A stretch of DNA of 64,000 nucleotides from Albirhodobacter sp042466415 (GCF_042466415.1 NZ_JAXHCH010000002.1:2666001-2730000); one strand, 5' to 3'; positions 52,470 to 61,636 are shown, numbered from the stretch's first letter. Made by a program: numbers and translations. The notes: generated by a model from the letters alone, not told the origin.

Positions 52470-53174
52470 ATGACCGACACAGCACTCGCCGCGCAGCTGC
52501 GCGACAAGATTATTTCCGACCCCGAGATGATCTTGGAGGATCACGACCTCATGCGTGCACTGGTGGCCGCAAACGAGCGCGCGATGGGCGCCAATATCGT
52601 CGATCTGCGCGGGGTTGCGATGGACCGACTTGAAAAACGCTTGGACCGGCTTGAGGATGCGCACCGCTCGGTGATTGCCGCCGCCTATGAAAATCTGGCC
52701 GGCACGAACCAGATCCACCGGGCAATTACGCGCCTGTTGGAGCCTGTTGAGTTCGAGGAGTTCTTGCGCGTCTTGAGTGGGGATGTCGCGGAGATATTGC
52801 GCGTGGACAGCGTGCGCTTGGTGCTGGAGAGCCTCAATTCCGATGACGATCCGGCGTTGCGATCCTTGGGCGATGTGCTGTGCGTCGCCGAGCCGGGGTT
52901 TATCGATGAATACATGCGGGCTGGCCGCACAACGCCGCCGCGCCAAGTGATCTTGCGCCAAACCCTGCCGCAATCCGATGCGATTTACGGCGAGGCTGCG
53001 AGTTGGGTCCGCTCGGAGGCCCTTATGGCGCTCGATCTGGGGAAGGGGCGTCTGCCGGGCTTGTTGGTGATGGGGGCGGAAGATCCGCATCAGTTCAAGC
53101 CGGCGCAGGGCACCGATCTGTTGACCTTCTTCGCCGGCGTTTTTGAGCGCGCGATGCAGCGGTATCTATCGTAA
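52470..53174 (+). CDS. DUF484 family protein
   Basis: GAF-like protein of 234 residues (RDKIISDPEMILEDHDLMRA at the start, GLLVMGAEDPHQFKPAQGTD and LLTFFAGVFERAMQRYL at the end). DUF484 is regularly encoded immediately before xerC and sometimes fused to it; its role is unknown. The ATG at 52470 gives the conserved N-terminus. Its stop overlaps the xerC start by one base (TAATG). Confidence 0.92.
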   Translation: MTDTALAAQLRDKIISDPEMILEDHDLMRALVAANERAMGANIVDLRGVAMDRLEKRLDRLEDAHRSVIAAAYENLAGTNQIHRAITRLLEPVEFEEFLRVLSGDVAEILRVDSVRLVLESLNSDDDPALRSLGDVLCVAEPGFIDEYMRAGRTTPPRQVILRQTLPQSDAIYGEAASWVRSEALMALDLGKGRLPGLLVMGAEDPHQFKPAQGTDLLTFFAGVFERAMQRYLS

Positions 53175-54097
53175 TGGCATTGGGGTTTTCCCCTGCCTTA
53201 AGTGCGGCGCTCGCAACATATCTGGATCATCTGCGTGGCCTCGATGATGCGTCCGATCATACATTGACGGCTTATCGGACGGATATCTCGAGCTTTCTGG
53301 GCTTTTTATCGAACCACCACGGCGCGGGACTGGGGTTGGGCGCGTTTCAATCAGTCTCGCAATCCGACATGCGCGCCTTCATGGCGCATGAGCGGGCGCG
53401 GGGCCTCGGCGCGCGATCATTGGCGCGCCGGCTTTCGTCGATCAAAAGCTTCATTCGCTGGCTTGCGCAGCGTGAGGATTTTGACCCTACCCATGTTTTA
53501 TCGGCGCGCGCGCCCAAATACACGCGGTCTTTGCCCCGCCCCCTGACGCAAGAGGCCGCGCGGGCGATGATTTCGGAGGTGGACACCCAAGCGATGGAGC
53601 CTTGGATCGCGGCGCGGGATGCGGCTGTGCTGACCTTGCTATACGGGTGCGGCTTGCGGATTTCCGAGGCGCTGGGGCTGGTTCGCGGTCAAGCGCCGCT
53701 GCCTGAGGTTTTGCGGATCATTGGTAAGGGTAAGAAAGAACGCATCGTGCCTGTTCTTCCCGCCGCACGCGACGCGGTTGCCGAGTATCTGCGACAGTGC
53801 CCGTTTGACGTCGGCCCGACGGAGGCGCTGTTTCTGGGCGCGCGCGGTGGGGCGTTGAACCCTCGAATGATCGCGGGAGCGATGGCGCAGGCGCGGATGC
53901 GATTGGGCCTGCCCGCAACCGCCACACCCCATGCGCTGCGTCATTCTTTCGCGACGCATCTTCTGGCGGCGGGGGGAGATCTGCGCGCGATTCAAGAGTT
54001 ATTGGGTCATGCCTCCGTTTCAACGACGCAGATATACACCGGGGTCGATGCAGGCAGATTGCTCGAAGTCTACCGCGCCTCGCACCCGCGCGCTTGA
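53174..54097 (+). CDS. xerC: Tyrosine recombinase XerC
   Basis: Site-specific recombinase of 307 residues that resolves chromosome dimers at dif with XerD. Catalytic residues are visible: Arg in GCGLRISEALGL, Lys in IIGKGKKERIVPV, HALRHSFATHLL (His-x-x-Arg), the His in LLGHASVSTTQIYT and the tyrosine nucleophile in its last YT. It is a housekeeping enzyme, not a sign of an integrated element, given the DUF484 pairing. Confidence 0.94.
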   Translation: MALGFSPALSAALATYLDHLRGLDDASDHTLTAYRTDISSFLGFLSNHHGAGLGLGAFQSVSQSDMRAFMAHERARGLGARSLARRLSSIKSFIRWLAQREDFDPTHVLSARAPKYTRSLPRPLTQEAARAMISEVDTQAMEPWIAARDAAVLTLLYGCGLRISEALGLVRGQAPLPEVLRIIGKGKKERIVPVLPAARDAVAEYLRQCPFDVGPTEALFLGARGGALNPRMIAGAMAQARMRLGLPATATPHALRHSFATHLLAAGGDLRAIQELLGHASVSTTQIYTGVDAGRLLEVYRASHPRA

Positions 54098-54101
54098 GGG
54101 A

Positions 54102-54120
54102 TAAAATAGCTGGTATTTTA
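54102..54120. promoter_or_regulatory. AT-rich inverted repeat between xerC and the polyproline gene
   Basis: TAAAATA, GCTGG, TATTTTA: a perfect 19-base dyad in otherwise GC-rich DNA, 5 bases beyond the xerC stop and 87 before the next start. It could be an operator, a promoter element or a weak terminator. Confidence 0.4.
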
Positions 54121-54206
54121 AACGCTACACGTCGGTGAACGGGGCGCTAATACATCGGTTCTATGGTGATGCTACCGCTCGAATGCGGGTTAATCTGGAG
54201 TATCCC

Positions 54207-54440
54207 ATGCAAGTGTCTCTTTCTGGTGCCTCGTCGATCATGGCGCTGCAATCGCAAACCTCAGCGGCTTCGACCGAGGAGACGACTTCGACCGACAAAG
54301 CGGATCGCAAGGACGCGCCGCCCCCACCGCCGCCCCCACCCCCGCCTTCGAACGCGAGCGGAACCGACGCAGAGTCGATGTTCAACGCGCTGTTTGAGAG
54401 CCTGACCGAGGCGGAGGATGGCACCTCGCTGACCTCTTAA
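54207..54440 (+). CDS. Small protein with ten-proline tract
   Basis: Unrecognised protein of 77 residues. An N-terminal MQVSLSGASSIMALQSQ segment leads to a Ser/Thr-rich stretch, a run of ten prolines (about residues 38-47) and an acidic C-terminal helix-like part (AESMFNALFESLTEAEDG). GGAG is eight bases before the ATG at 54207. Further upstream starts (54135, 54183) are in frame but weaker. It has no membrane segment or signal peptide. The polyproline run would stall ribosomes unless helped by EF-P. Codon choice looks native. Confidence 0.6.
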   Translation: MQVSLSGASSIMALQSQTSAASTEETTSTDKADRKDAPPPPPPPPPPSNASGTDAESMFNALFESLTEAEDGTSLTS

Positions 54441-54470
54441 GGGCGAAACGCGCAACCTGAAAACACGAAA

Positions 54471-54499
54471 GGTGCCTGCCTTTTTAGAGGCAGGTAACC
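54471..54499 (+). other. Hairpin after the polyproline gene
   Basis: CCTGCC and GGCAGG flank TTTTTAGA, with flanking GGT/ACC pairing after a bulge. The T-run lies in the loop rather than after the stem, so it is not a standard terminator. It may stabilise the mRNA end. Confidence 0.4.
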
Positions 54500-54601
54500 T
54501 AGTGCTCTTGCGGTATACAGGCCCTTTGGTGTCGTGCGACGGAGTAGAGGGCGCGTTGCACAAGCATTGCCAGCGGATGCCGTTTGCGGCATGAACACGA
54601 C

Positions 54602-55303
54602 ATGACATTGCGTATTAAAGCCCTTCTTGTTCATCTTCTCACTGCGACAGGTGCAGTGCTTTCGATGCTGGCTATGCTGGCGGCGGTCGAGGAAAAATGG
54701 GATCTGATGTTCCTGTGGCTTGTCGTGGCGCTTGTTGTCGACGGGATCGATGGGCCGTTGGCGCGCCGCTATGACGTCAAGCGGAACTGGCCAACTTACG
54801 ACGGGGTCTTGATGGATCTCATCATCGATTATCTCACCTACGTCTTCATTCCCGCCTATGCGCTGTTCAAATCGGGCATGCTGGAGGGATGGGCCGGCTG
54901 GCTCGCGATTGTCGCGATTATCTATGCAAGCGTGGTCTATTTTTCGGATACGCGCATGAAAACCAAGGATAATTCCTTTGCGGGCTTTCCCGCGTGCTGG
55001 AATATGCTCGTCCTTGTCTTGTTTGCGCTCCAACCCGGCCACGGTGTGGTGCTGGCGGTTGTCTTGGGGCTGTGCGTTGCGATGTTCACTCCGCTCAAAT
55101 TTATCCACCCTACGCGCACGATGCGTTGGCGCACCGTGTCATTGCCAATGGCAATCGCTTGGACGGGTTTTGCGGGCTGGGCTGCTTGGGTCGATTTTAA
55201 CATCGCGAGCTGGGCGCACTGGGGTCTGATGGTGACGTCGGTCTATCTGGTTTTGGTCGGCATCGTGCAGCAGATCATTCCCCTGACAAATCGCGAGGGC
55301 TGA
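54602..55303 (+). CDS. pcs: Phosphatidylcholine synthase
   Basis: Integral membrane CDP-alcohol phosphotransferase of 233 residues that condenses choline with CDP-diacylglycerol, a bacterial route to phosphatidylcholine. The catalytic motif is DGIDGPLARRYDVKRNWPTY followed by DGVLMDLIIDYLTY, the D-G-x2-A-R-x8-D-x3-D variant of Pcs. Around six helices are present. The ATG at 54602 has a poor ribosome site; an upstream TTG at 54584 is possible. A small hairpin (54577-54592) sits just before the start. Tail-to-tail with the EamA gene, 4 bases apart. Confidence 0.93.
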   Translation: MTLRIKALLVHLLTATGAVLSMLAMLAAVEEKWDLMFLWLVVALVVDGIDGPLARRYDVKRNWPTYDGVLMDLIIDYLTYVFIPAYALFKSGMLEGWAGWLAIVAIIYASVVYFSDTRMKTKDNSFAGFPACWNMLVLVLFALQPGHGVVLAVVLGLCVAMFTPLKFIHPTRTMRWRTVSLPMAIAWTGFAGWAAWVDFNIASWAHWGLMVTSVYLVLVGIVQQIIPLTNREG

Positions 55304-55307
55304 TCGG

Positions 55308-56144
55308 TCAGAGGCGGGTGATAATCACGCCTGCGACGATCAATAGGGCGGCGATGGCCTTGTTGCGCGACATCCGTTCCCCGAACCACAGCCACCCGAT
55401 CAAAACGGCGAACAGGATCGAGGTTTCCCGAAGGGCGGCGACCACGGCGATGGGGGCCTGCGTCATCGCCCAAATTGAGGTGGCATAGGCGATAAATGAC
55501 GCGATGGACCCTGCGCAGGCAAGTAACCAATCGCGCCGCGCAGCCCGAAGGCAAGCGGTGCCTCGCCATAAGGTCATCCCGCCTGCGAATAAAATGCCGT
55601 CGATGATGTATGTCCAACCGATATAGGCCACCGCGTCACCAGCGATACGCGCACCCATCCCGTCAACCACAGTGTAGACGGCGGTTGCGGCAGCGGAGCC
55701 AAGCGCGAAGGGAAGGAGGCGGCGGCTTTCGCCATCGGTGAAAATACCCCGCGCCATGAGCAAAATGCCCAAGCCGAGAACCACGATCCCGGCGTAGCCT
55801 TGAGGCGCGATCTGATCGGCCAGAAACGCCGCACTAAACAGCGCAACCGCCATCGGCGCCGCGCCGCGGGCGATGGGATAGACGCGTGAGAGGTCGCCTT
55901 GCTCATAAGCCAAGGCGAGGAAGCTTTTGTAAATGAAATGAACGCAACCCGCCGCCAGAACCCAAGGCCACGCGGCGAGATTGGGCATTGGAAGAACCGC
56001 GACAACCATGAGCCCGATCGGGATTTCGAACAGCGACAAGCGCGTCATTGCAGAGATTTTAGAGCCCTTTGTTCGGAGAAAGGCGTTCCAAAGGGCGTGA
56101 AAAAACGCGGCGCATAGGGTCGCGAGGAAGACTGTGAGTGTCAT
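55308..56144 (-). CDS. EamA/DMT family transporter
   Basis: Membrane protein of 278 residues with ten helices in two EamA repeats (for example IVVLGLGILLMARGIFTDG and ALLIVAGVIITRL). The family exports amino acids and metabolites; the substrate cannot be named. It starts at 56144 and ends 5 bases from pcs. The terminator of ileS lies just upstream, so it probably has its own promoter or receives read-through. Confidence 0.88.
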   Translation of the reverse strand: MTLTVFLATLCAAFFHALWNAFLRTKGSKISAMTRLSLFEIPIGLMVVAVLPMPNLAAWPWVLAAGCVHFIYKSFLALAYEQGDLSRVYPIARGAAPMAVALFSAAFLADQIAPQGYAGIVVLGLGILLMARGIFTDGESRRLLPFALGSAAATAVYTVVDGMGARIAGDAVAYIGWTYIIDGILFAGGMTLWRGTACLRAARRDWLLACAGSIASFIAYATSIWAMTQAPIAVVAALRETSILFAVLIGWLWFGERMSRNKAIAALLIVAGVIITRL

Positions 56145-56165
56145 GATCCGCCACTTGGATAATCA

Positions 56166-56191
56166 GAAAAGGGGCGCCCAAGGGCACCCCT
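56166..56191 (-). terminator. Terminator of ileS
   Basis: AGGGG/CCCCT and GCCC/GGGC pair with one C-A mismatch. On the minus strand the stem runs into TTTTCTG, 17 bases beyond the ileS stop. Confidence 0.8.
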
Positions 56192-56207
56192 AACCTTCTT
56201 CAGCGGT

Positions 56208-59114
56208 TTAGCCGAGCGCGTCGTTGCAGCGTTTGCAGGTCTTCGCATGGCTGTGCGTGCCGACGTCGGGCAGGATTTTCCAACACCGCTCGCATTTCTC
56301 GCCCTCGGCCATCTCGAAGACGACGGCAACGCCGGCCACCTCCGGCAGACGGAACGCCTCCGAAGGGGCAGGGTCCGTAGTCAGGGTGAGCGCGGAGGTG
56401 ATGCACAGGTCCTTGAAAGGCACGGAGGCAAGCGAGCCTGCCAGATCTGCGTCGTCGATATAGACGATCGGCGCAGCTTCCAGCGATGCTCCGATGACTT
56501 TCGCGGTGCGCTGGATTTCCAGTGCTGCGGTCACGGTGCGACGCGCGCGGCGGATGCCGTCCCATTTCTTCGCCAGTGCGGCATTTGCCCATTGGGCAGG
56601 CGTTTCGGCGAAGTCCTGCAAGTGGACCGAGGTCGCCTCGTCATCGGGGAAGCGCGAGAGCCACACATCTTCCATCGTGAAGACGAGGATCGGCGCGAGC
56701 CACGTTGTCAGGCGGTGGAACAAGATATCCATTACGGTGCGCGCGGCGCGACGTTGTACGGAGTTGCTCGCATCGCAATAGAGGACATCCTTACGCACGT
56801 CGAAGTAGAATGCCGACATCTCGACCGTGCAGAAGTTGAACAGGGCTTGGAATACGCCTTGGAAGTCATAGGCTTTGAAGCCGGTGCGGACGGTGTGATC
56901 CAGCTCGGTGAGGCGGTGCAATACCCATTGCTCCAGTTCCGGCATTTGATCGAACGGCAAGCGTTCTGCTTCGTCGAACCCTTTGAGCGCGCCGAGCAGA
57001 TAGCGCATCGTGTTGCGCAGGCGGCGATAGCTGTCGGCCGTGCCTTTGAGGATTTCTTTCCCGATGCGTTGATCGTTCGTGTAGTCGGCCTGTGCGACCC
57101 ACAGACGCAAGATGTCCGCGCCGTAATCTTTGATGATCTCGGCTGGCACGACGGTGTTGCCGAGGGATTTGGACATTTTCATGCCCTTCTCATCCAGCGT
57201 GAAACCATGCGTGACAACGCCTCGATAGGGGGCACGCCCCTTGGTGGCGCAGGCTTGCAGCAAGGACGAATGGAACCAACCACGGTGTTGGTCGGTGCCT
57301 TCCATATAGACGTCTGCGATGCCATCTTCCGATCCGTCAGCACGATCGCGCAGAACGAAGGCATGGGTCGAGCCGGAATCGAACCAAACATCGAGTACGT
57401 CGAACACTTGGGTATAGGCGGCGGGGTCTGCGATCCCGTCCAGCATCTTTTCTTTGAAGCCGTCCGTGTACCAGATGTCCGCTCCGCTTTGCTCGAACGC
57501 CGCAGTGATCCGCGCGTTCAGGTCGGCATTGCGGAGCAGGAAGTCCGGATCCGTCGGGCGTGCGCCCGTCTTGACGAAGCACGTCAGCGGAACACCCCAA
57601 GCGCGTTGGCGCGAGAGCACCCAATCGGGGCGCTGGGCGATCATCGAATGCAGGCGGTTTTTGCCCGAAACAGGTGTGAATTGCACCAGATCTTCGATGG
57701 ATTTGAGGGCGCGTTGGCGGATCGTATCGCCGTATTCGCCCATGCCATCATCCATCTTCGCATCAATCGCCGCGAACCATTGCGGCGTATTGCGGAAGAT
57801 CACCGGCGCTTTGGACCGCCACGAATGCGGGTAGGAGTGTTTCACCTTGCCTTTGGCCAACAGCGCGCCCGCGCCGTGCAGCGCTTTGATATTGCTGACA
57901 TTTGCCGGACCTTCTTTGCCATCCGGCGTGACGACATGCTGGCCTGCAAAGAGGGGCAGATCCTTGCGGTAGCTGCCATCGGGTTCGATGTTATACGTCA
58001 TCGGGAGTTTGAATTTCAGGCCGAGTTGGTAGTCGTCATCGCCGTGCGACGGCGCAGTGTGCACGAAACCGGTGCCGGCCTCATCGGTCACGTGGTCGCC
58101 TGGCAAAAGCGGGACATCGAAATCCCACTCGCCTTGGCCATCCGCGATGCCGCGATACGGGTGGGCGAGCATCACGCCCTCGAGTTCGGCGGCGGAGACA
58201 TCGCGCACGCGGGTGAATTCGGTGACCTTCGCTTGCGTCATCACGCCGTCCACCAAAGCATCCGCGAGGATCAGCGTCTCTCCCACAACGGCCGTCGCAT
58301 TCTCCGCGGCGGCGTCAATACGGAACATTGCGTAGCTGATCGTCGGGTTGAAGGCGACGGCGCGGTTTTGCGGGATTGTCCAAGGCGTTGTCGTCCAGAT
58401 CACAACCGACGCCCCGTCGAGGCCGGACAGCGGTTTGAAGCGAACCCAGATCGTATGCGACGTGTGATCGTGATACTCGACCTCCGCCTCCGCGAGGGCG
58501 GTTTTCTCGACGGGCGACCACATCACCGGTTTGGAGCCTTGGTAGAGCGTGCCGTTCATCAGGAATTTCATGAATTCCTCCGCGATGACGGCTTCGGCGT
58601 GATAGTTCATCGTCAAATAGGGATCGGCCCAGTTCCCCGCGACGCCGAGACGCTTGAATTCTTCACGCTGGATATCGACCCAGCCTTCCGCGAACTTGCG
58701 GCATTCCTGCCGGAAATCAACGATATCTACGTCATCCTTGTTCAGGCCCTTAGCGCGGTACTGTTCCTCGATTTTCCACTCAATCGGCAGGCCGTGGCAA
58801 TCCCAACCGGGGACATAGCGCGCGTCATGGCCCATCATTTGATGCGAGCGCACGATCATATCTTTGATTGTTTTGTTCAGCGCATGACCAATGTGCAGAT
58901 GCCCGTTCGCGTAGGGAGGGCCGTCGTGTAGGGTGAAGGGTGTCCGGCCTGCTGCTTTCGCGCGCAGTTGGCCATACACATCGAGGCGTTCCCAACGGGC
59001 AAGCCACTCGGGCTCGCGCAATGGCAGGCCTGCGCGCATTGCGAAATCGGTTTCAGGCAAAAAGACGGTGTCGCGATAATCGGGCGCGGTCGTGTTGGTA
59101 GTCTCGGCGGACAT
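56208..59114 (-). CDS. ileS: Isoleucine-tRNA ligase
   Basis: Class I aminoacyl-tRNA synthetase of 968 residues. The HIGH motif is in YANGHLHIGHALNK, the KMSKS motif in GMKMSKSLGNTVVP. Editing-domain and WDCHGLPIEWKIE segments are present, as is a C-terminal zinc site (CERCWKILPDVG, CKRCNDALG). Length is usual for the bacterial type. It has a leaderless-looking 327-base upstream region with the accA terminator at its far end. A very long reverse-strand open frame within it is a shadow. Confidence 0.97.
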   Translation of the reverse strand: MSAETTNTTAPDYRDTVFLPETDFAMRAGLPLREPEWLARWERLDVYGQLRAKAAGRTPFTLHDGPPYANGHLHIGHALNKTIKDMIVRSHQMMGHDARYVPGWDCHGLPIEWKIEEQYRAKGLNKDDVDIVDFRQECRKFAEGWVDIQREEFKRLGVAGNWADPYLTMNYHAEAVIAEEFMKFLMNGTLYQGSKPVMWSPVEKTALAEAEVEYHDHTSHTIWVRFKPLSGLDGASVVIWTTTPWTIPQNRAVAFNPTISYAMFRIDAAAENATAVVGETLILADALVDGVMTQAKVTEFTRVRDVSAAELEGVMLAHPYRGIADGQGEWDFDVPLLPGDHVTDEAGTGFVHTAPSHGDDDYQLGLKFKLPMTYNIEPDGSYRKDLPLFAGQHVVTPDGKEGPANVSNIKALHGAGALLAKGKVKHSYPHSWRSKAPVIFRNTPQWFAAIDAKMDDGMGEYGDTIRQRALKSIEDLVQFTPVSGKNRLHSMIAQRPDWVLSRQRAWGVPLTCFVKTGARPTDPDFLLRNADLNARITAAFEQSGADIWYTDGFKEKMLDGIADPAAYTQVFDVLDVWFDSGSTHAFVLRDRADGSEDGIADVYMEGTDQHRGWFHSSLLQACATKGRAPYRGVVTHGFTLDEKGMKMSKSLGNTVVPAEIIKDYGADILRLWVAQADYTNDQRIGKEILKGTADSYRRLRNTMRYLLGALKGFDEAERLPFDQMPELEQWVLHRLTELDHTVRTGFKAYDFQGVFQALFNFCTVEMSAFYFDVRKDVLYCDASNSVQRRAARTVMDILFHRLTTWLAPILVFTMEDVWLSRFPDDEATSVHLQDFAETPAQWANAALAKKWDGIRRARRTVTAALEIQRTAKVIGASLEAAPIVYIDDADLAGSLASVPFKDLCITSALTLTTDPAPSEAFRLPEVAGVAVVFEMAEGEKCERCWKILPDVGTHSHAKTCKRCNDALG

Positions 59115-59441
59115 TCGGTGATCCTTGGTCTTCGGGCGGCGAAAAAGCGGCGGCCCAGATGTTCATGAAGCGATGAGCAAAAGAGGAGGGCGCGGCCGGA
59201 AGCGGCGCGCAACAGTCCCGGCAACCCTGACGCGTCAGAGCGCCGGGCTGGTAATTCGTGCGATCCAGCGCGGCGCGCAGGCAAGACGGCAAGAATGATC
59301 ATGGCTGCCTTATAGGCGTGGCGGTGCTGCGCGGCAAGCGCGGCCGCACGCTCAAACCCTGATAACTGATCTGCGCACGCATAAAAATCCCCGCCGGAGG
59401 CAAGCTCGGGCGGGGAGGTCGTGCATTCTGACGGGACTGGA
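59115..59441. other. Intergenic region between accA and ileS
   Basis: These 327 bases hold the accA terminator (59383-59416) and must contain the ileS promoter. I see no gene, tRNA or recognised riboswitch in the rest. No T-box is expected in this group. Confidence 0.6.
59383..59416 (-). terminator. Terminator of accA
   Basis: TCCCCGCC and GGCGGGGA form an eight-base-pair stem around a 13-base loop. On the minus strand the stem is followed by TTTTTATG. It is 26 bases beyond the accA stop. Confidence 0.92.
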
Positions 59442-60401
59442 TCAGGCCGCGAGGCCTTTGGATCCCATCGCGAGGAATTTCTTGCGGCGGTTCGCGATAA
59501 GATCCTTGCGCGAGGTGCCCTCCAATTCGGACAGCATCAGCGCGAGCTCGGAGCCCACCGAGGCGATGGCCGCCTCGCGTCCGCGTTGCGCGCCGCCCAA
59601 GGGCTCTTTGATGATGCGATCGATGACGCCCAATTTCTTGAGGTCTTGCGCAGTCAGGCGCAGAGCTTCGGCAGCCTCGCGCATTTTCTCCGCATCTTTC
59701 CACAAGATCGACGCGCAGCCTTCGGGCGAAATCACCGAGTAAACGGAATGCTCGAGCATGGCGATCTGGTCGCTGCCCGCGAAGGCAACGGCGCCACCTG
59801 AGCCACCTTCGCCGATCACAACAGTGACCAAGGGCACGCCGATCTGGAGGCATTTCTCAGTCGAGCGCGCGATGGCTTCTGCTTGTCCGCGTTCCTCTGC
59901 GCCCTTGCCGGGGTAGGCGCCGGGCGTGTCGATCAAGGTGATAACGGGAATCCCGAAACGATCGGCCATATCCATCAAGCGAATCGCTTTTCGGTATCCT
60001 TCGGGCCGCGCCATGCCGAAGTTGCGGGCGATGCGCGAGGCCGTATCGTGGCCTTTTTCATGGCCAATCACCATGACAGGCTTGTCATCGAGGCGAGCCA
60101 GGCCGCCCATGATGGCGTGATCATCGGCGAAGTTACGATCGCCTGCGAGGGGCGTAAATTCGGTGAAAAGCGTCTCGATATAGTCTTTGCAATGCGGCCG
60201 GTCGGCGTGGCGCGCGACCTGACATTTGCGCCAAGGCGTCAGATCTTTGTAAAGATCGCGCAACATATCGGCGGCTTTTTTGTCGAGGGCGGCTGCTTCT
60301 TTCCCGACATCCATCCCCTCGGATTTGCGGGCCATCGCGCGAAGCTCTTCAGCTTTGCCTTCGATTTCAGCGAGAGGTTTTTCGAATTCGAGATAGGTCA
60401 T
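59442..60401 (-). CDS. accA: Acetyl-CoA carboxylase carboxyltransferase subunit alpha
   Basis: Subunit of 319 residues of the malonyl-CoA-forming carboxyltransferase, first step of fatty-acid synthesis. Conserved segments are YLEFEKPLAEIEGKAEELRA, PVMVIGHEKGHDTASRIARN, TLIDTPGAYPGKGAEERGQ and VVIGEGGSGGAVAFAGSDQI (biotin/CoA site). Length is standard. It stands alone on the minus strand between terminators; accD is not in the window. Confidence 0.97.
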   Translation of the reverse strand: MTYLEFEKPLAEIEGKAEELRAMARKSEGMDVGKEAAALDKKAADMLRDLYKDLTPWRKCQVARHADRPHCKDYIETLFTEFTPLAGDRNFADDHAIMGGLARLDDKPVMVIGHEKGHDTASRIARNFGMARPEGYRKAIRLMDMADRFGIPVITLIDTPGAYPGKGAEERGQAEAIARSTEKCLQIGVPLVTVVIGEGGSGGAVAFAGSDQIAMLEHSVYSVISPEGCASILWKDAEKMREAAEALRLTAQDLKKLGVIDRIIKEPLGGAQRGREAAIASVGSELALMLSELEGTSRKDLIANRRKKFLAMGSKGLAA

Positions 60402-60497
60402 GACGCACTCCGATTGGGAATGGTTGCTATATGAAACGGGTTGGCGGGAAATGCAACTCAGGAGCCTGTTTGGGGCTGGTTACGGGGTTTTGAACAA

Positions 60498-60527
60498 GGA
60501 AACGCCCCGGCGGTGGGGCCGGGGCGT
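60498..60527 (-). terminator. Probable terminator of mcl1
   Basis: ACGCCCCGG and CCGGGGCGT form a nine-base-pair stem with an 8-base loop, followed on the minus strand by TTTCCTTG. It lies about 100 bases beyond the mcl1 stop and 96 bases upstream of accA. Confidence 0.75.
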
Positions 60528-60630
60528 CCCTGATATCCCTCATGCAGTCGGGCCTCCCCTCCCTACCGCTCCGGGATCACGACATCTGAGGCGGACGCGC
60601 CGCGACTCAGGTGATTCGTTTCTTTCTTGC

Positions 60631-61587
60631 TCAAGTGTTAATCATTTCGGACTGTCTGACAATCACTTCGGCTTGTCTAATTGAAGCAATGTCGACAAGA
60701 CGTCCTTTATAGACCGTCGCGCCTTGACCTTCCGATTTGGCCTTCTCCATCGCGCTCAAGATTTCGCGGGCCTCCGCAACTGCGGCTTCGGAGGGCGTAA
60801 ATACTTCATTTGCAAGCGCAATTTGTTTCGGGTGGATGGCCCATTTACCAACCATACCAAGTGTCGCGGATCGCAAAGCCTGCGCGCGGAAGCCCTCATC
60901 ATCCGAAAAATCACCGAACGGGCCATCGACGGGCAAAATTCCATGCGTGCGGCATGCGGCCACGATCGCGGTTTGTGCCCAGTGCCAAGGATCGGACCAG
61001 TGCTTCACGCCGTCGCGCAACATATAGTAGTTCTCTTGCGTCCCGCCGATGCCAGTTGTGGCCATGCCCATCGAGGCGGCGAAATCGGCGGCGCCAAGGC
61101 TCATCGCCTGCAGGCGCGGCGAGGCGGCGGCAATTTCTTCGACATGTGCGAGGCCGGCGGCGGATTCGATGATGACCTCCAGCGATACGCGCTTGTTGCG
61201 CCCTTTCGCGGCCTCAATTGCGGAAATGAGCGCGTCCACGGCGTAAACGTCTGCCGCGCATCCGACTTTCGGGATCATGATCTGATCGATCCGCTCGGAA
61301 CCCTCTTCAAGCAGCTCCACAACGTCGCGATACCAATAAGGCGTGTCCAGCGCGTTGATCCGCACGGACAGATATTTGTTGCCCCAATCGATCTCATGCG
61401 ATGCGGCGATGATGTTGCGCCGCGCCTGCGGCTTATCAGACGGGGCGACCGAATCTTCGAGGTCGAGATTAACGACATCTGCGGCAGAGGCGGCCATCTT
61501 CGTAAAGAGCTTCGTATTCGAGCCCGGCCCAAAGAGTTGGCAACGATTAGGGCGGGCAACGGGTGTCGGCTGAATGCGGAAGCTCAT
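60631..61587 (-). CDS. mcl1: L-malyl-CoA/beta-methylmalyl-CoA lyase
   Basis: HpcH/HpaI-type lyase of 318 residues that cleaves beta-methylmalyl-CoA to glyoxylate and propionyl-CoA in the ethylmalonyl-CoA pathway. Conserved parts are RCQLFGPGSNTKLFTKMA, DVVNLDLEDSVAPSDKPQAR, SLEVIIESAAGLAHVEE (catalytic Glu), and MSLGAADFAASMGMATTGIG (metal-binding Asp). Length agrees with Rhodobacter Mcl1. It complements ecm and ccr located 35 kb away. The last 14 codons are an imperfect 21-base tandem repeat. Confidence 0.94.
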   Translation of the reverse strand: MSFRIQPTPVARPNRCQLFGPGSNTKLFTKMAASAADVVNLDLEDSVAPSDKPQARRNIIAASHEIDWGNKYLSVRINALDTPYWYRDVVELLEEGSERIDQIMIPKVGCAADVYAVDALISAIEAAKGRNKRVSLEVIIESAAGLAHVEEIAAASPRLQAMSLGAADFAASMGMATTGIGGTQENYYMLRDGVKHWSDPWHWAQTAIVAACRTHGILPVDGPFGDFSDDEGFRAQALRSATLGMVGKWAIHPKQIALANEVFTPSEAAVAEAREILSAMEKAKSEGQGATVYKGRLVDIASIRQAEVIVRQSEMINT

Positions 61588-61636
61588 GGGTCACCTTGCA
61601 ATTATGTGTCAATATGATGCGCGCTTTGATTATAAT

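Noticed and set aside
53174..54097. Tyrosine recombinase as a sign of an integrated element
   Set aside because: DUF484 linkage and full XerC motifs indicate the housekeeping enzyme; no att repeats, tRNA or phage genes are nearby.
56247..58931. Very long open frame (894 codons) on the plus strand opposite ileS
   Set aside because: It is a shadow of ileS caused by GC-rich codon bias. The protein is Arg/His-rich with no recognisable domain, and ileS is certain.
60400..60684. Plus-strand frame between accA and mcl1
   Set aside because: It spans the mcl1 terminator and the mcl1 3' end; no coding character.
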